From Bacteroidales bacterium (lineage in GTDB: Bacteria > Bacteroidota > Bacteroidia > Bacteroidales > F082): a stretch of 64,000 nt of DNA. The DNA lies in assembly GCA_017427985.1 (NCBI GenBank), contig JAFRRS010000001.1, forward strand, positions 62,001-126,000, written 5' to 3'. The notes beneath the pieces were generated by a model, which saw nothing but the letters and a program-made list of their open reading frames with translations, ran no database searches and was not told the origin of the DNA. Made by a program: the position numbers and the translations under genes. This document shows positions 43,807 to 53,021 of the stretch, in pieces. Each line of letters opens with the position of its first letter. Within the stretch, counting starts at the first letter, position 1.

Positions 43807-44784
43807 TTACACTCCAAAACGTTTTGGTTTGAAACCCTTGTTGATGAGCGGCACAACGGCGTTCATGATAAGGATTGCGAACGACACGCCTTCAGGATAC
43901 TGTCCCCACAGACGTATGATGACTGTGATGGCGCCGATTCCGATACCGTAAACAATCTTGCCTGAGGTTGTCATCGGGGATGTCACCATGTCGGTTGCCA
44001 TGAAGAAAGCGCCGAGGATGAGACCTCCGTAAACCAGATGATACCACGGGGCTATGTACTGTGTTGGGTCGACAAGGTAGCAGATGCCTGTCATGATGAA
44101 CACTGTGAGAAGTATGCTCAATGGTGTCCAGATGTCGATGATTTTTGTGACGATGAGGTAGATGGCACCGATGAGCAATGCGATAGCGCAGACTTCACCG
44201 AAAGCGCCGCCACGGTTGCCGAGAATCATGTCGAGGAACTGCATGTCGCCTGATGCGGCAAGTTTCCCTGGATCGCCTTCCTTCAAAAGGCTGAGTGGGG
44301 TAGGACCTGTCACTGCATCGGCGAAGAAGCCTGAATTGAAGATGGGCTGTGCCTTCGGCCATGTCGTCATTGCTGTCGGGAACGACACGAGCATGAACAC
44401 ACGACCAACCAATGCTGGGTTGAACGGGTTCTTGCCCAAGCCGCCGAACGACATCTTGGCGATGCCTATTGCGACCACGCTACCCACTATGACCATCCAA
44501 ATAGGAAGGTTGGCAGGCACGTTGAAAGCCAGCAGCAGACCTGTCAAGGCAGCGGAGCCGTCATTGATGGTGAGAGGGCCTTTGATGAGATATTTCTGGA
44601 TGAGCCATTCGGTCAGCACGCAAGCTGCCACCGAGACGATTGTCAGGCGGAGGGCATACCAGCCGAAATAATAAACGGCGACGAGCAGGGCGGGTATCAG
44701 CGAGATAATCACCATGCTCATTATTTTCTTTACGCTTAAGTCTCCGTGAACGTGTGGAGAACCTGATATTGTCAACTGATTCAT
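43807..44784 (-). CDS. rnfD: RNF complex subunit D
   Basis: A 325-residue membrane subunit, homologue of NqrB, with about nine helices and the conserved FGGLGKNPFNPALVGRVFMLVSFP. The FMN-bearing motif reads AVTGPTPLSLL (about 172-182), that is TGPT where NqrB in this window has SGAT. The acceptor Thr is kept, but Pro replaces Ala before it. Confidence 0.95.
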   Translation of the reverse strand: MNQLTISGSPHVHGDLSVKKIMSMVIISLIPALLVAVYYFGWYALRLTIVSVAACVLTEWLIQKYLIKGPLTINDGSAALTGLLLAFNVPANLPIWMVIVGSVVAIGIAKMSFGGLGKNPFNPALVGRVFMLVSFPTAMTTWPKAQPIFNSGFFADAVTGPTPLSLLKEGDPGKLAASGDMQFLDMILGNRGGAFGEVCAIALLIGAIYLIVTKIIDIWTPLSILLTVFIMTGICYLVDPTQYIAPWYHLVYGGLILGAFFMATDMVTSPMTTSGKIVYGIGIGAITVIIRLWGQYPEGVSFAILIMNAVVPLINKGFKPKRFGV

Positions 44785-44786
44785 AG

Positions 44787-46136
44787 CTATTTCTGATTAC
44801 GTGAACGTATTAATTGTCCTGTCTTCGTCTTGCCGTAACGGATGTAGTCCGCGAGCGGGATGTTGGCAGGGCAGGTGAACTCGCATGAGCCGCATTCGAT
44901 GCAGTCCATGATATTGTGTTTCTCTGTCTCCTCGAAGTTGTTCTGACGCGCGAGACGGTTCAAGAGATATGGTTCAAGTCCCATCGGGCAGGCCTGCATG
45001 CACTTGCCGCAGCGGATGCAGTTGCTCACCTTACGCGGCTGGGCGTCTCTCTCGTTGAGCATCAAGATACCGGATGTTCCTTTGATGGTAGGGAATGTTG
45101 TAACACTCACCGACTTGCCCATCATTGGACCGCCGTTGATGAGGTTCGCAGTGTCTTCCGGGAGTCCGCCGGCTGCCTCGATGAGCAGGTTGGCAGGAGT
45201 TCCGATTCTCGTCAGGAAGTTCGACGGTTTCTTCACCGATTTTCCTGTCACGGTCACGACTCTGTAGACGAGAGGCTTGTTTTTCTGAACAGCTTCATAG
45301 ATGGCGAATGTCGAAGCCACGTTGACGACCACGCATCCTGTCTCGATAGGAAGCTTGCCTGACGGCACCTCGCGTCCTGTGACGGATTTGATGAGCTGTT
45401 TCTCGCCACCTTGCGGATATTTCGTCTTCAACGGCTGGATCTCGATGCCATCGAAATATTTGTCGCTCTTGACGATCTCGTCGAGTTTCCTGGCTGCTTC
45501 CATCTTGTTGACCTCGATGCCGACCACGCCTTTCGGTGCGTTGACGGCTTTCATGATGACTTTCACGCCCACGAGGAACTCGTATGGTTTCTCAAGCAAC
45601 AGTCTGTTGTCGCAGGTGAGGTAAGGCTCGCATTCCGCTGCGTTGATGATGACGTACTCGGCTTTCTTGTCTTTCGGTATCATCAGTTTGACGTAAGTCG
45701 GGAATGTGGCGCCGCCCAAACCGACGATGCCGTGTTGTTTGATGCGTTCCACAATCTCTTCGCTGGAGAGGGTGATATCTTTCACTAATGTGTCGCTGGT
45801 GTCGATGCCTTCGAGCCATTCGTCGCCTTCCACGTCGATGAAGATGGCGGGCTTGCGGTAGCCTGTGTGGTCCATCACCTCGTCAATCTTGTTGACGGTG
45901 CCGCTCACCGACGAGTGCACGTTGGCGCTGATGAAGCCTTTCGCCGTGGCGATGAGCTGTCCCACCTTCACCTTGTCGCCTTTTGCGACTATCGGCTCCG
46001 CTGGCGCGCCGAGGCACTGTCCGAGCGGGATGATCACCTGTTTCGGAATCTCAAATGTGATGATGGGCTGATCCGACGAAAGCTTGTTTTCTTCCGGATG
46101 AACGCCACCTTTTGGAAATGTCTTAATTGGATTCAT
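44787..46136 (-). CDS. rnfC: RNF complex subunit C
   Basis: A 449-residue peripheral subunit that exchanges electrons with NAD+. It has an N-terminal barrel-sandwich segment, the GLGGATFPTYVK and AAECEPYLTCD Complex-I-51K-like FMN/NADH site, and two [4Fe-4S] clusters near the C terminus. The cluster ligands lie in CIRCGKCMQACP and CIECGSCEFTCP. It lies two bases before rnfD and three after rnfB. Confidence 0.97.
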   Translation of the reverse strand: MNPIKTFPKGGVHPEENKLSSDQPIITFEIPKQVIIPLGQCLGAPAEPIVAKGDKVKVGQLIATAKGFISANVHSSVSGTVNKIDEVMDHTGYRKPAIFIDVEGDEWLEGIDTSDTLVKDITLSSEEIVERIKQHGIVGLGGATFPTYVKLMIPKDKKAEYVIINAAECEPYLTCDNRLLLEKPYEFLVGVKVIMKAVNAPKGVVGIEVNKMEAARKLDEIVKSDKYFDGIEIQPLKTKYPQGGEKQLIKSVTGREVPSGKLPIETGCVVVNVASTFAIYEAVQKNKPLVYRVVTVTGKSVKKPSNFLTRIGTPANLLIEAAGGLPEDTANLINGGPMMGKSVSVTTFPTIKGTSGILMLNERDAQPRKVSNCIRCGKCMQACPMGLEPYLLNRLARQNNFEETEKHNIMDCIECGSCEFTCPANIPLADYIRYGKTKTGQLIRSRNQK

Positions 46137-46139
46137 ACG

Positions 46140-47024
46140 TTATTCTTTACTTTCGTTAGGTTGTTCAACAATAGTTTCTGCTGTCTCAACTTTCGGTTTC
46201 CTTGGCGGGAAGTTGACCTCATGGATGCTTCCGCGCGGGCAAGCCTCGACGCATTTGCGGCACTGCTTGCACTTCGTGAAGTCGATGTAGGCGAGGTTGC
46301 CGCGCATCTCGATGGCCTCGAACGGGCAGGTCTTGAAGCACTTCTGGCAGCCGATGCAGCTGACCTTGCAGTTCTTCATGGCGATGGCGCCCTTCTCGGT
46401 GTTGTTGCACGCCACATACACACGGCGGTTGTTCTTGCCCTTGGCGCGAATCTCGATGACGCCGCGCGGACAAGCCTTAGCGCATGCGCCGCAGCCCACG
46501 CATTTGTCCTCGTCGACCTCAGGAAGACCGGTCTCTTCGTTGATGTGCAAGGCGTCGAACTGGCATTTCTTCACGCAGTCGCCCAAACCGAGGCAGCCGT
46601 TAGGACATCCGTTCTCGCCAGCGTAGAGAGTATTGGCGAAGCCGCAGATGTCGGCTCCTTCATAATGCACCTTCGACGGCGCATTCTCACAAGTACCGTT
46701 GCAACGCACTACTGCAATCATCGGCTCGGCAACGGTAGCGGTAAGTCCAAGCAATCCTGCCACCTTAGTCATGTCGGAGCTCGGGCAGTTCAGACCTGAG
46801 AGGCTATTCTTCTCGGCGGCGGCTTTAACACACGCCTCCGCGAAGTTGCGGCAGCCCGCGAAACCGCATCCGCCACAGTTGGCACCGGCAAGCACCGATC
46901 CCACCTCGTCGATGAGCGGGTTCTCCTCAACCTTGAACTTCTTCGCGACGAAGAACAGAATCACCGCCGCTACTCCTCCTAAAATTCCCAGAATTACAAG
47001 GGACCATAGTAAAATGTTACTCAT
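46140..47024 (-). CDS. rnfB: RNF complex subunit B
   Basis: A 294-residue ferredoxin-like subunit. N-terminal membrane helix (about 3-25), the ANCGGCGFAGCRNFAEAC four-cysteine cluster (about 48-65), then [4Fe-4S] motifs CVGCGACAKACP, CIGCQKCFKTCP and CKQCRKCVEACP, plus an extra Cys-rich segment before them. It is the entry point for ferredoxin electrons. The ATG at 47024 is chosen because the TAATTTTG element at 47051-47058 leaves only a few bases of leader for the ATG at 47036. It is the first gene of the 21-kb minus-strand series. Confidence 0.96.
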   Translation of the reverse strand: MSNILLWSLVILGILGGVAAVILFFVAKKFKVEENPLIDEVGSVLAGANCGGCGFAGCRNFAEACVKAAAEKNSLSGLNCPSSDMTKVAGLLGLTATVAEPMIAVVRCNGTCENAPSKVHYEGADICGFANTLYAGENGCPNGCLGLGDCVKKCQFDALHINEETGLPEVDEDKCVGCGACAKACPRGVIEIRAKGKNNRRVYVACNNTEKGAIAMKNCKVSCIGCQKCFKTCPFEAIEMRGNLAYIDFTKCKQCRKCVEACPRGSIHEVNFPPRKPKVETAETIVEQPNESKE

Positions 47025-47050
47025 AAAACAAAACATATTTTTAGCGGTTG

Positions 47051-47058
47051 CAAAATTA
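47051..47058 (-). promoter_or_regulatory. -7 element (TAATTTTG) for the rnf series
   Basis: On the minus strand TAATTTTG lies 26 bases before the rnfB ATG. It is the only clear promoter-like element found in the gaps between rnfB and nqrF. Confidence 0.65.
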
Positions 47059-47157
47059 GTATATTTTTATTAAATAAACAAGGAAAAAATCATATTAAAA
47101 TTGTTTGGGTTTTTTGAAACTTTTTTACACTTTTGTGAAGCTGAAAATATTTTTTTA

Positions 47158-47165
47158 TATCTTTG
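47158..47165 (+). promoter_or_regulatory. -7 element (TATCTTTG) for the secreted protein gene
   Basis: TATCTTTG 22 bases before the ATG at 47188, divergent from the rnf promoter. A TTTTG about 22 bases upstream fits the -33 box. Confidence 0.7.
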
Positions 47166-47187
47166 TCGTTTCAAATATTTGGAAAAT

Positions 47188-49032
47188 ATGAAGAAACTTT
47201 TACTCCTTTCGATAACCCTTTCATTATCACTCTTCTGCTTCTCGCAGAATTTCAAGGAAAACCGTAAAAAAGCAGATAAGATAAAAGCTGACTCCGACTA
47301 CTATTACGGCGAAAGCCGCGAGTGCAAAAACCAGCGGAAAGCCGACGATGAGGCGCTGCAGGATCTGCTTGATAATATCGCCAACGACAAATCGCTGCGT
47401 CCGATTTATTTCAAAAACTCCGACAGCGAGGACGAGCAGCACAAGCGTCTTCTCGAAACATTCAGCGATGTGCTGAAAAAACAGGCTAACGACCTCGTGC
47501 TAAACGATGCCATCGGTGCGTCTAAAACAGTTCGATACATCAAGAAAAGCGAGTTTGCCACCATTTGCAAGATGAGGGAGACGAAGATTAAGGACTATAT
47601 CAGGGAGGCTTCAGGTTCTGAAGAGCTTTACCGCGTGGGCGACGCTCTGCGCTACTATTACTGGGCTCTCATGCTTTGCCATTCGCATCCCGATGGAAGC
47701 TCGTTGAAATACAAAGATGATACTGGCGTTGAGGTCAACTGCTACAGATGGCTGATTCGAAGCATCGAGAACCTTCTCAACGACATCGTTTTTATTCCCG
47801 TGAAACAGGACAAGGCTGGTCCGAACGAGTATATTTTCAAAGTGTGCTGCAACGGCACCAATATCGACGGGCTCAACTATTCGTACAACAACGGCAACGG
47901 AACGGCGCAAGGCACTGTCAACAACGGCGTGAGCAATATAAAACTCGTGCATTCCGACATGCGTAGCGTCAATATAGTTATAGAACTTGAAAACACTGAT
48001 GCAGTCAAGTATTTCGACCCGGAAGTATATTCCATCATCAATGCCCTTGACGAACAAATTGATTTCCCTGGCGCAAAGAAAAGCGTTTCTATTGATAAGG
48101 TTAAGAAAATCAACAAGATTGAAGAAGTGAAATCGTATCCTGACAAGGAGATAGCGATTACGATGGAGAAGTCGGCGGAGTTTGAAAATGAAGTGAAAGT
48201 GACTGATTCATCGTCGGATTATCTTAAAATAATGGAGAAAATTGAGAAGGCGATATCGAAAAAAGACCTTGCCAGCGTAGAGAAAAACTTCACTCATGAG
48301 GGCTATGAGATGCTGATGGACCTTTTCAGCTATGGCAACGGCAAAATCATCGGAAGACCGACGTACAAGCTTCTTGATTTCGGCGACGAGGTGTTGTGTC
48401 GCTCGATTCCGATGCAGTTCGATTTCAAAAATCATGTTAGTTTCATCCGCGACATAGTGTTCCGCTTCGACAGAAACACCCAAAAAGTCAAGTCGATAGC
48501 GTTCCGTCTAACTGATATCACTGAAAGCCAGATATTTGCGAAAGACAAATGGTCGGATGAGGCGCGTCTCACTTTGGTGAATTTCATCGAGGATTATCAG
48601 ACGGCTTACGCCTTGAAACGCAGTGACTATCTTAACCAGATTTATTCTGAAAGCGCTTTGATTATTGTTGGTTCGGTTCTTAAAGAGACAAAGAAAACCG
48701 ATAATATCCAGCTGAATGAAAAGGTGAGAATCAAATACGACACTTTGTCGAAAAACCAGTACATGAAGCGTCTCAACAGGGTTTTTGCGAACAACGAGTT
48801 TATCAACATTCGTTTTACAAACACCTCGTTCAACACGGTTAACAACATCAACAATGTGATTGGAGTGCAGTTGAAACAGGAGTATTTTTCAAGCACTTAC
48901 GGCGATGTGGGTTATCTTTTCCTGCTTGTTGACCTGCGTCATGAAAAGCCGATAATTCATGTGAGGACATGGCAGCCGAACGAGACGCCAATTGACGACA
49001 TTATCAACGATAAGTCGTTTGTGTTCATGTAG
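47188..49032 (+). CDS. Secreted protein of unknown function
   Basis: A 614-residue protein that I do not recognise. It has a clear signal peptide (about 20 residues, ending CFSQ; the Cys is not in a convincing lipobox). A helical N-terminal region follows (about 25-200), with alternating charged and Ala-rich segments and an LPP20-like look (ADDEALQDLLDNI). A beta-rich middle and a C-terminal half suggest repeated SnoaL/NTF2-like folds (two segments about 345-440 and 465-590), but this is a guess. The start is set by the promoter. It sits in reverse orientation between rseC and rnfB, which are usually adjacent, and converges with rseC. Confidence 0.75.
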   Translation: MKKLLLLSITLSLSLFCFSQNFKENRKKADKIKADSDYYYGESRECKNQRKADDEALQDLLDNIANDKSLRPIYFKNSDSEDEQHKRLLETFSDVLKKQANDLVLNDAIGASKTVRYIKKSEFATICKMRETKIKDYIREASGSEELYRVGDALRYYYWALMLCHSHPDGSSLKYKDDTGVEVNCYRWLIRSIENLLNDIVFIPVKQDKAGPNEYIFKVCCNGTNIDGLNYSYNNGNGTAQGTVNNGVSNIKLVHSDMRSVNIVIELENTDAVKYFDPEVYSIINALDEQIDFPGAKKSVSIDKVKKINKIEEVKSYPDKEIAITMEKSAEFENEVKVTDSSSDYLKIMEKIEKAISKKDLASVEKNFTHEGYEMLMDLFSYGNGKIIGRPTYKLLDFGDEVLCRSIPMQFDFKNHVSFIRDIVFRFDRNTQKVKSIAFRLTDITESQIFAKDKWSDEARLTLVNFIEDYQTAYALKRSDYLNQIYSESALIIVGSVLKETKKTDNIQLNEKVRIKYDTLSKNQYMKRLNRVFANNEFINIRFTNTSFNTVNNINNVIGVQLKQEYFSSTYGDVGYLFLLVDLRHEKPIIHVRTWQPNETPIDDIINDKSFVFM

Positions 49033-49037
49033 TTGCG

Positions 49038-49448
49038 TTATCGTATCTCGTAGGTGAATTCGTTTCTGAGTTTGTCTCTGAAAAAATAATAAAGCACGAA
49101 GTAATACACAGCCATCGCTCCGATTCCGGCGAGGGCGGCGAGCCATTCTTTTATAAAGCTGCTCAAGACCACCGTCAACGTGATGATGATGAGCGTCGGG
49201 ATGAAATAGGCTATCAGGGCTGCTTTGTTGCCTTGCTTGGTGCTCATAATGATGCTAACCGGCTGACCTACAATGAATTCCTTGTCGGCGGGTTTAGGCA
49301 CGGTCACGCGTTTTTCTTTCATCTCCGACATCCCACATGCCGACTTTATGTTGCACGCGCCGCATGAACTCGCGCTAAGTATCTCTATTTCAAGGTCTTG
49401 TTCACCGATTCCAACTACAACACCAGGATGTGAAACTTGCTCTTCCAT
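49038..49448 (-). CDS. rseC: SoxR-reducing system / RseC family membrane protein
   Basis: A 136-residue protein. The cytosolic N-terminal domain has four Cys in SSCGACNIKSACGM (about 27-40), likely a metal or cluster site, and two helices follow (about 78-98 and 103-122). The family is linked to RNF: in E. coli RseC works with the Rsx (RNF) complex in reducing SoxR. In many Bacteroidota it directly precedes rnfB. Here a 1.8-kb gene on the other strand separates them. Confidence 0.92.
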   Translation of the reverse strand: MEEQVSHPGVVVGIGEQDLEIEILSASSCGACNIKSACGMSEMKEKRVTVPKPADKEFIVGQPVSIIMSTKQGNKAALIAYFIPTLIIITLTVVLSSFIKEWLAALAGIGAMAVYYFVLYYFFRDKLRNEFTYEIR

Positions 49449-49462
49449 ATTTTATTTTTTTG

Positions 49463-49490
49463 CAAAAATAGTAAAATTTTTATAATTTTG
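49463..49490. promoter_or_regulatory. Divergent promoter pair for rseC and brkB-like gene
   Basis: TATTTTTG on the minus strand (49463-49470) serves rseC. TAATTTTG on the plus strand (49483-49490) lies 17 bases before the ATG at 49508. Confidence 0.65.
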
Positions 49491-49507
49491 CGCTTTAATA
49501 TTTTGTC

Positions 49508-50440
49508 ATGAAAATTAATGTAGAAAAATACAAGAATAAAGCTATCGCACTGAAAGACAAGGTGATAGGATGGATGAAAGGCATCACTTTGCCTGGTTTT
49601 CGCGGCAAGCCTTTTTACGACGTGCTCGTTTATTTCGTCGACGGCTTTACTAAAGGTTACCTCACCGACCGTGGCGCAGCTGTGGCTTTCAACGTGTTTC
49701 TTGCAATTTTCCCTGCCGTGATGGTGCTTTTCACATTCATACCTTATCTTCCTCTTGAAGGCGTTAAGGAAATGATAGTTGAGTTTATTGAAAATGTGAT
49801 GCCGCAAAACATTGTCGGAAGGGTGGTCGGCACCATCGACGAGATAATGTCACGACAGCATAACACGTTGATGTCCATTGGTATTATCATGGCGTTTTAC
49901 TTCAGCTCGGGTGCTATCCGCGCGTTCTTCCGCGGCTTCGACATGGGTGTGAACCATATCGGTAAAATGTCGTTTTTCAGGATGTATCTGGGAGGTCTGC
50001 TCGCAACATTGATTCTCGGCACGCTTCTCATCACTTCAATAGCGCTAATCATTATCGGAAACAATTATTTGCCATTGTTTTTCAATAAGATACACTTCTA
50101 CAACGGGTTTGTCATTGCCTTGATAGATGTCGGCCGATGGCTGCTCACGATTTTTGCGCTGCTTGTCGCGATAGCGGTGCTTTATTATTTTGGAAACCCT
50201 CACAAAGACAGGAAGTTCCATTTGTTTACACCTGGAACGATAATGTTTACGCTACTTTTTATTGTTGGCACCGTAGGGTTTAATTATTACATCATCAATT
50301 TCTCGAAATACAACGCGCTTTACGGTTCCATCGGCGGTCTCATCATCTTCATGATGTGGATGTACGTGAACTGCATAATCGTTTTGATTGGCTACGAACT
50401 TGATGCCTCGATTTTCCTTGCCGAAAAGAAGGCACATTAG
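49508..50440 (+). CDS. YihY/BrkB-family inner membrane protein
   Basis: A 310-residue protein with six helices (about 58-80, 120-140, 160-185, 195-220, 235-260 and 270-295) typical of the family formerly annotated as RNase BN. Signature segments are DRGAAVAFNVFLAIFPAVMVLF near the start, SSGAIRAFFRGFD, and GSIGGLIIFMMWMYVNCIIVLIGYELDA near the end. Transport or envelope roles have been proposed, but function is not settled. Confidence 0.9.
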   Translation: MKINVEKYKNKAIALKDKVIGWMKGITLPGFRGKPFYDVLVYFVDGFTKGYLTDRGAAVAFNVFLAIFPAVMVLFTFIPYLPLEGVKEMIVEFIENVMPQNIVGRVVGTIDEIMSRQHNTLMSIGIIMAFYFSSGAIRAFFRGFDMGVNHIGKMSFFRMYLGGLLATLILGTLLITSIALIIIGNNYLPLFFNKIHFYNGFVIALIDVGRWLLTIFALLVAIAVLYYFGNPHKDRKFHLFTPGTIMFTLLFIVGTVGFNYYIINFSKYNALYGSIGGLIIFMMWMYVNCIIVLIGYELDASIFLAEKKAH

Positions 50441-50487
50441 CAGTCACATTTTGCGGAGCAGCAAATTGGAGCGAAGCGACCACATTA
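50441..50487. repeat. AATGTG-type hairpin element
   Basis: CACATTTTGC, TTGC-GGAGCA-GCAA and GGAGCGAAGCGACC words follow the brkB-like stop codon. The reverse complement shares AATGTG and TTCGC-type words with the spacer at 8399-8546. It may be an imperfect terminator. Confidence 0.5.
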
Positions 50488-50512
50488 TTTTTTATGAAAT
50501 AAAAAAAATATG

Positions 50513-50520
50513 TATTTTTG
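50513..50520 (+). promoter_or_regulatory. -7 element (TATTTTTG) for gpsA
   Basis: TATTTTTG 15 bases before the ATG at 50536. It excludes the in-frame codon at 50518, which overlaps it. Confidence 0.7.
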
Positions 50521-50535
50521 CAAAAATTTTATAAA

Positions 50536-51510
50536 ATGCGAAAAATTGTTTTTATCGGAAGCGGTGCCATTGCAACGGCTATAGGAGACGTGCTGGCGGC
50601 GAAGAATAAAGATGAGATATATCTCCTTTCCATTGAGAATCAAGTGATTGAGATGGTGAACAAGCTCCATGTCAACACTACATATTTCCCGAAATGCAAG
50701 TTGAGTGAAAACCTGCATGCCACTGATGACAAGAACGTTCTTCTTGAAGCCAACGTTATTTTCCTTGCCATCCCGTCGACGGCGGTGGTCGGTTATCTGA
50801 AGGAAAACAAGGACTATATCAACCCGACTGCTCTTCTGGTGAATCTCGCCAAAGGATTCGGAAGCGGGGAGGAAATAATTCCTGACAGCATCAAGTCGTT
50901 CATTTTCAATCCGTTTATGACGCTGAAGGGTCCTTCTTTCGCACGTGAAATCATAAACCGCCAGGACACTGGTCTCACGGCGGCGACAACCGACGAAAGC
51001 TTGTACAAAATCATCACCGACGTGTTTGACGACACTCCGATTCGCACGGATTTCACCAATGACGTCACAGGTGTAGAATACGCTTCGATTTTGAAAAATA
51101 TATACGCAATCGTCATCGGTATCGTCGATGCCAACTTTGACTCGGCGAACCTGCGTTCGATATTTATCACCATGGCACTCAATGAGATGCGTCGGCTGAT
51201 TATCACTTTTGGAGGCGAAAACAGCACCATGTACAAGTATTGCGGCTTCGGCGATTTCTCGCTCACGTCACTTAACGATATGAGCCGCAACCGCACTCTC
51301 GGACTGCTTATCGGGAAAGGATTCTTCAACAATAGCCTGTCGGACAACGTCGTTCTTGAAGGCCGTATCGCAGTGGATATTTTTTATAATAAACTCATTG
51401 ATAATAATATTGATACAAATGATTATCCGTTGATGAGCGAGCTTTATCACATGCTCAACGATCGGAACTATCCTACACGTAACTTCATCAAAAACATCTT
51501 GAAAAGCTGA
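50536..51510 (+). CDS. gpsA: Glycerol-3-phosphate dehydrogenase [NAD(P)+]
   Basis: A 324-residue cytosolic enzyme reducing dihydroxyacetone phosphate to sn-glycerol 3-phosphate for phospholipid synthesis. N-terminal Rossmann motif GSGAIATAIGDVLA, ALLVNLAKGFG, GPSFAREI, the catalytic Lys in EYASILKNIYAI and the C-terminal GFGDFSLTSLNDMSRNR are present. The sequence is diverged from the standard GpsA (ILKN instead of ALKN, no GxGxxG third Gly), suggesting a Bacteroidota paralogue. The stop overlaps the flippase start (TGATG). Confidence 0.88.
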   Translation: MRKIVFIGSGAIATAIGDVLAAKNKDEIYLLSIENQVIEMVNKLHVNTTYFPKCKLSENLHATDDKNVLLEANVIFLAIPSTAVVGYLKENKDYINPTALLVNLAKGFGSGEEIIPDSIKSFIFNPFMTLKGPSFAREIINRQDTGLTAATTDESLYKIITDVFDDTPIRTDFTNDVTGVEYASILKNIYAIVIGIVDANFDSANLRSIFITMALNEMRRLIITFGGENSTMYKYCGFGDFSLTSLNDMSRNRTLGLLIGKGFFNNSLSDNVVLEGRIAVDIFYNKLIDNNIDTNDYPLMSELYHMLNDRNYPTRNFIKNILKS

Positions 51511-53021
51511 TGGGAATTGTTGTTAGGCAGAGCATCAAAGGCACGATAATGAACTACATCGGCGTTGCTGTCGGGTTCATCACGACCTTTTTTGTCATGA
51601 CAAAATATCTCACGCAGGAGGAGATAGGTCTTACCCGCGTCATGGCAGATGCCGCCCTGTTGCTGTCGGGGCTCGCCGCTCTTGGCACCAACACCTCGGC
51701 GATGCGCTACTACCCGTATTTCAAGGACAAAGAGAGCCGCGACCACGGTTTCTTCGGCTGGACGATAATCGTTCCGGCAATCGGTTTTGTGATTTTTACG
51801 ATACTGTTTTTTGTGTTTAAAGACTTTGTAATCAACAAGTTCGCTGACGAGTCTCCGTTGTTTGTCGATTACATGTACCTTGTCATCCCGATGGCGTTTT
51901 TCATGATGTACATGACCGTTTTCGAGACCAACGCCAACCTGTTGATGCGCATCGTCGTTCCGAAGTTTGTGCGAGAAGTCGGCGTGCGTCTTTTCACTCT
52001 CGGTGATTACGTTTTGTACATTACCGGCGTCATCAGCCTTGACGGGATGGTGATAGGGTTGTGTTTGGCGTATCTCGCAGCTACTCTGTTGAATATCATT
52101 TACTTGCTGAGTCTTTCGAAAATCAGTTTCAAGATAGAACCTGGTCATGTCTCGAAGTGGTTGCGCAAGGATTTCATGTTTTACACTTTGTTTTTGACTG
52201 TCGCGGCTGTCGTAGGCAACATTATCCCGAGCCTTAACACGTTTTTCATTTCGGCGAAAATGGGACTCGCCGTGACAGGCATCTACACTATCGCCTCGTA
52301 TATGGCGAATCTTGTCGAGATGCCGTATCGTTCGGTGGCTGCGATTTCGCGCCCGATAATCTCGCAGGCGATGAAAGACAATGATTCTCAGCGTGCTGCG
52401 GAGATGTGCAAGAGTGTTTCCTTGCACCAGTTGATAGCAGGGTCGTTCGTGTTTTTCATAATCTGGATTAACATCGACCTGTTTTTCGAGTTGTTGCCGA
52501 ATGGTGACAAATACATTGACGGCAAATGGGTGTTTTTCCTTCTCGGACTTGCGAAACTGGTGAATTCCTCACTGAATATAGGCGTTACGGTGCTCAGTTA
52601 TTCGAAATGGTATTACCTGCAGCTTATCTTTACAGCGATACTTACGGCGTGTGCCATTATTCTGAATAACAAGTTGATACCAATTTTGGGAATGACAGGA
52701 GCGGCGTGGTCGTCAATAATATCGTTCTCGATTTATTATCTGCTATTGCTTTCGCTGATAATCTGGAAGACGAAAATCTCGCCATTTTCATGGAAGGAGC
52801 TTGTGGTTGTTGCTGTGATAGTGTTATTGTTTGTAATAAATTGGATGTCAGTAGAATATATATCAAAAACTATAATTAACTTTAATGATATTGGAATGTT
52901 TTGGAAGCTGGTTGAAGCGGTGTTGAGAACAGGAATTATCGTTGTTATAGGGTTGGCGATAATATATTTTACTAAGATTTCGAAAGAGATAAATGAGATT
53001 ATAAATAAGTTAGTCAGTTAA
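51510..53021 (+). CDS. Polysaccharide flippase (Wzx/MATE-like)
   Basis: A 503-residue membrane protein of about fourteen helices, of the oligosaccharide-lipid flippase type (MOP superfamily). The opening VRQSIKGTIMNYIGVAVGFITTF and GMTGAAWSSIISFSIYYLLL are typical. It would move lipid-linked sugars across the inner membrane. The last three codons (LVS) are part of the octamer repeat that follows, so the repeat seems to have replaced the original end. Confidence 0.88.
   Translation: MGIVVRQSIKGTIMNYIGVAVGFITTFFVMTKYLTQEEIGLTRVMADAALLLSGLAALGTNTSAMRYYPYFKDKESRDHGFFGWTIIVPAIGFVIFTILFFVFKDFVINKFADESPLFVDYMYLVIPMAFFMMYMTVFETNANLLMRIVVPKFVREVGVRLFTLGDYVLYITGVISLDGMVIGLCLAYLAATLLNIIYLLSLSKISFKIEPGHVSKWLRKDFMFYTLFLTVAAVVGNIIPSLNTFFISAKMGLAVTGIYTIASYMANLVEMPYRSVAAISRPIISQAMKDNDSQRAAEMCKSVSLHQLIAGSFVFFIIWINIDLFFELLPNGDKYIDGKWVFFLLGLAKLVNSSLNIGVTVLSYSKWYYLQLIFTAILTACAIILNNKLIPILGMTGAAWSSIISFSIYYLLLLSLIIWKTKISPFSWKELVVVAVIVLLFVINWMSVEYISKTIINFNDIGMFWKLVEAVLRTGIIVVIGLAIIYFTKISKEINEIINKLVS

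Noticed and set aside
45867-46799. 310-residue plus-strand reading frame
   Set aside because: Antisense to rnfC and rnfB; Ala/Leu/Asp-rich shadow of iron-sulfur motifs.
51468-52427. 319-residue minus-strand reading frame
   Set aside because: Antisense to the flippase gene; charged, His-rich composition without domains.
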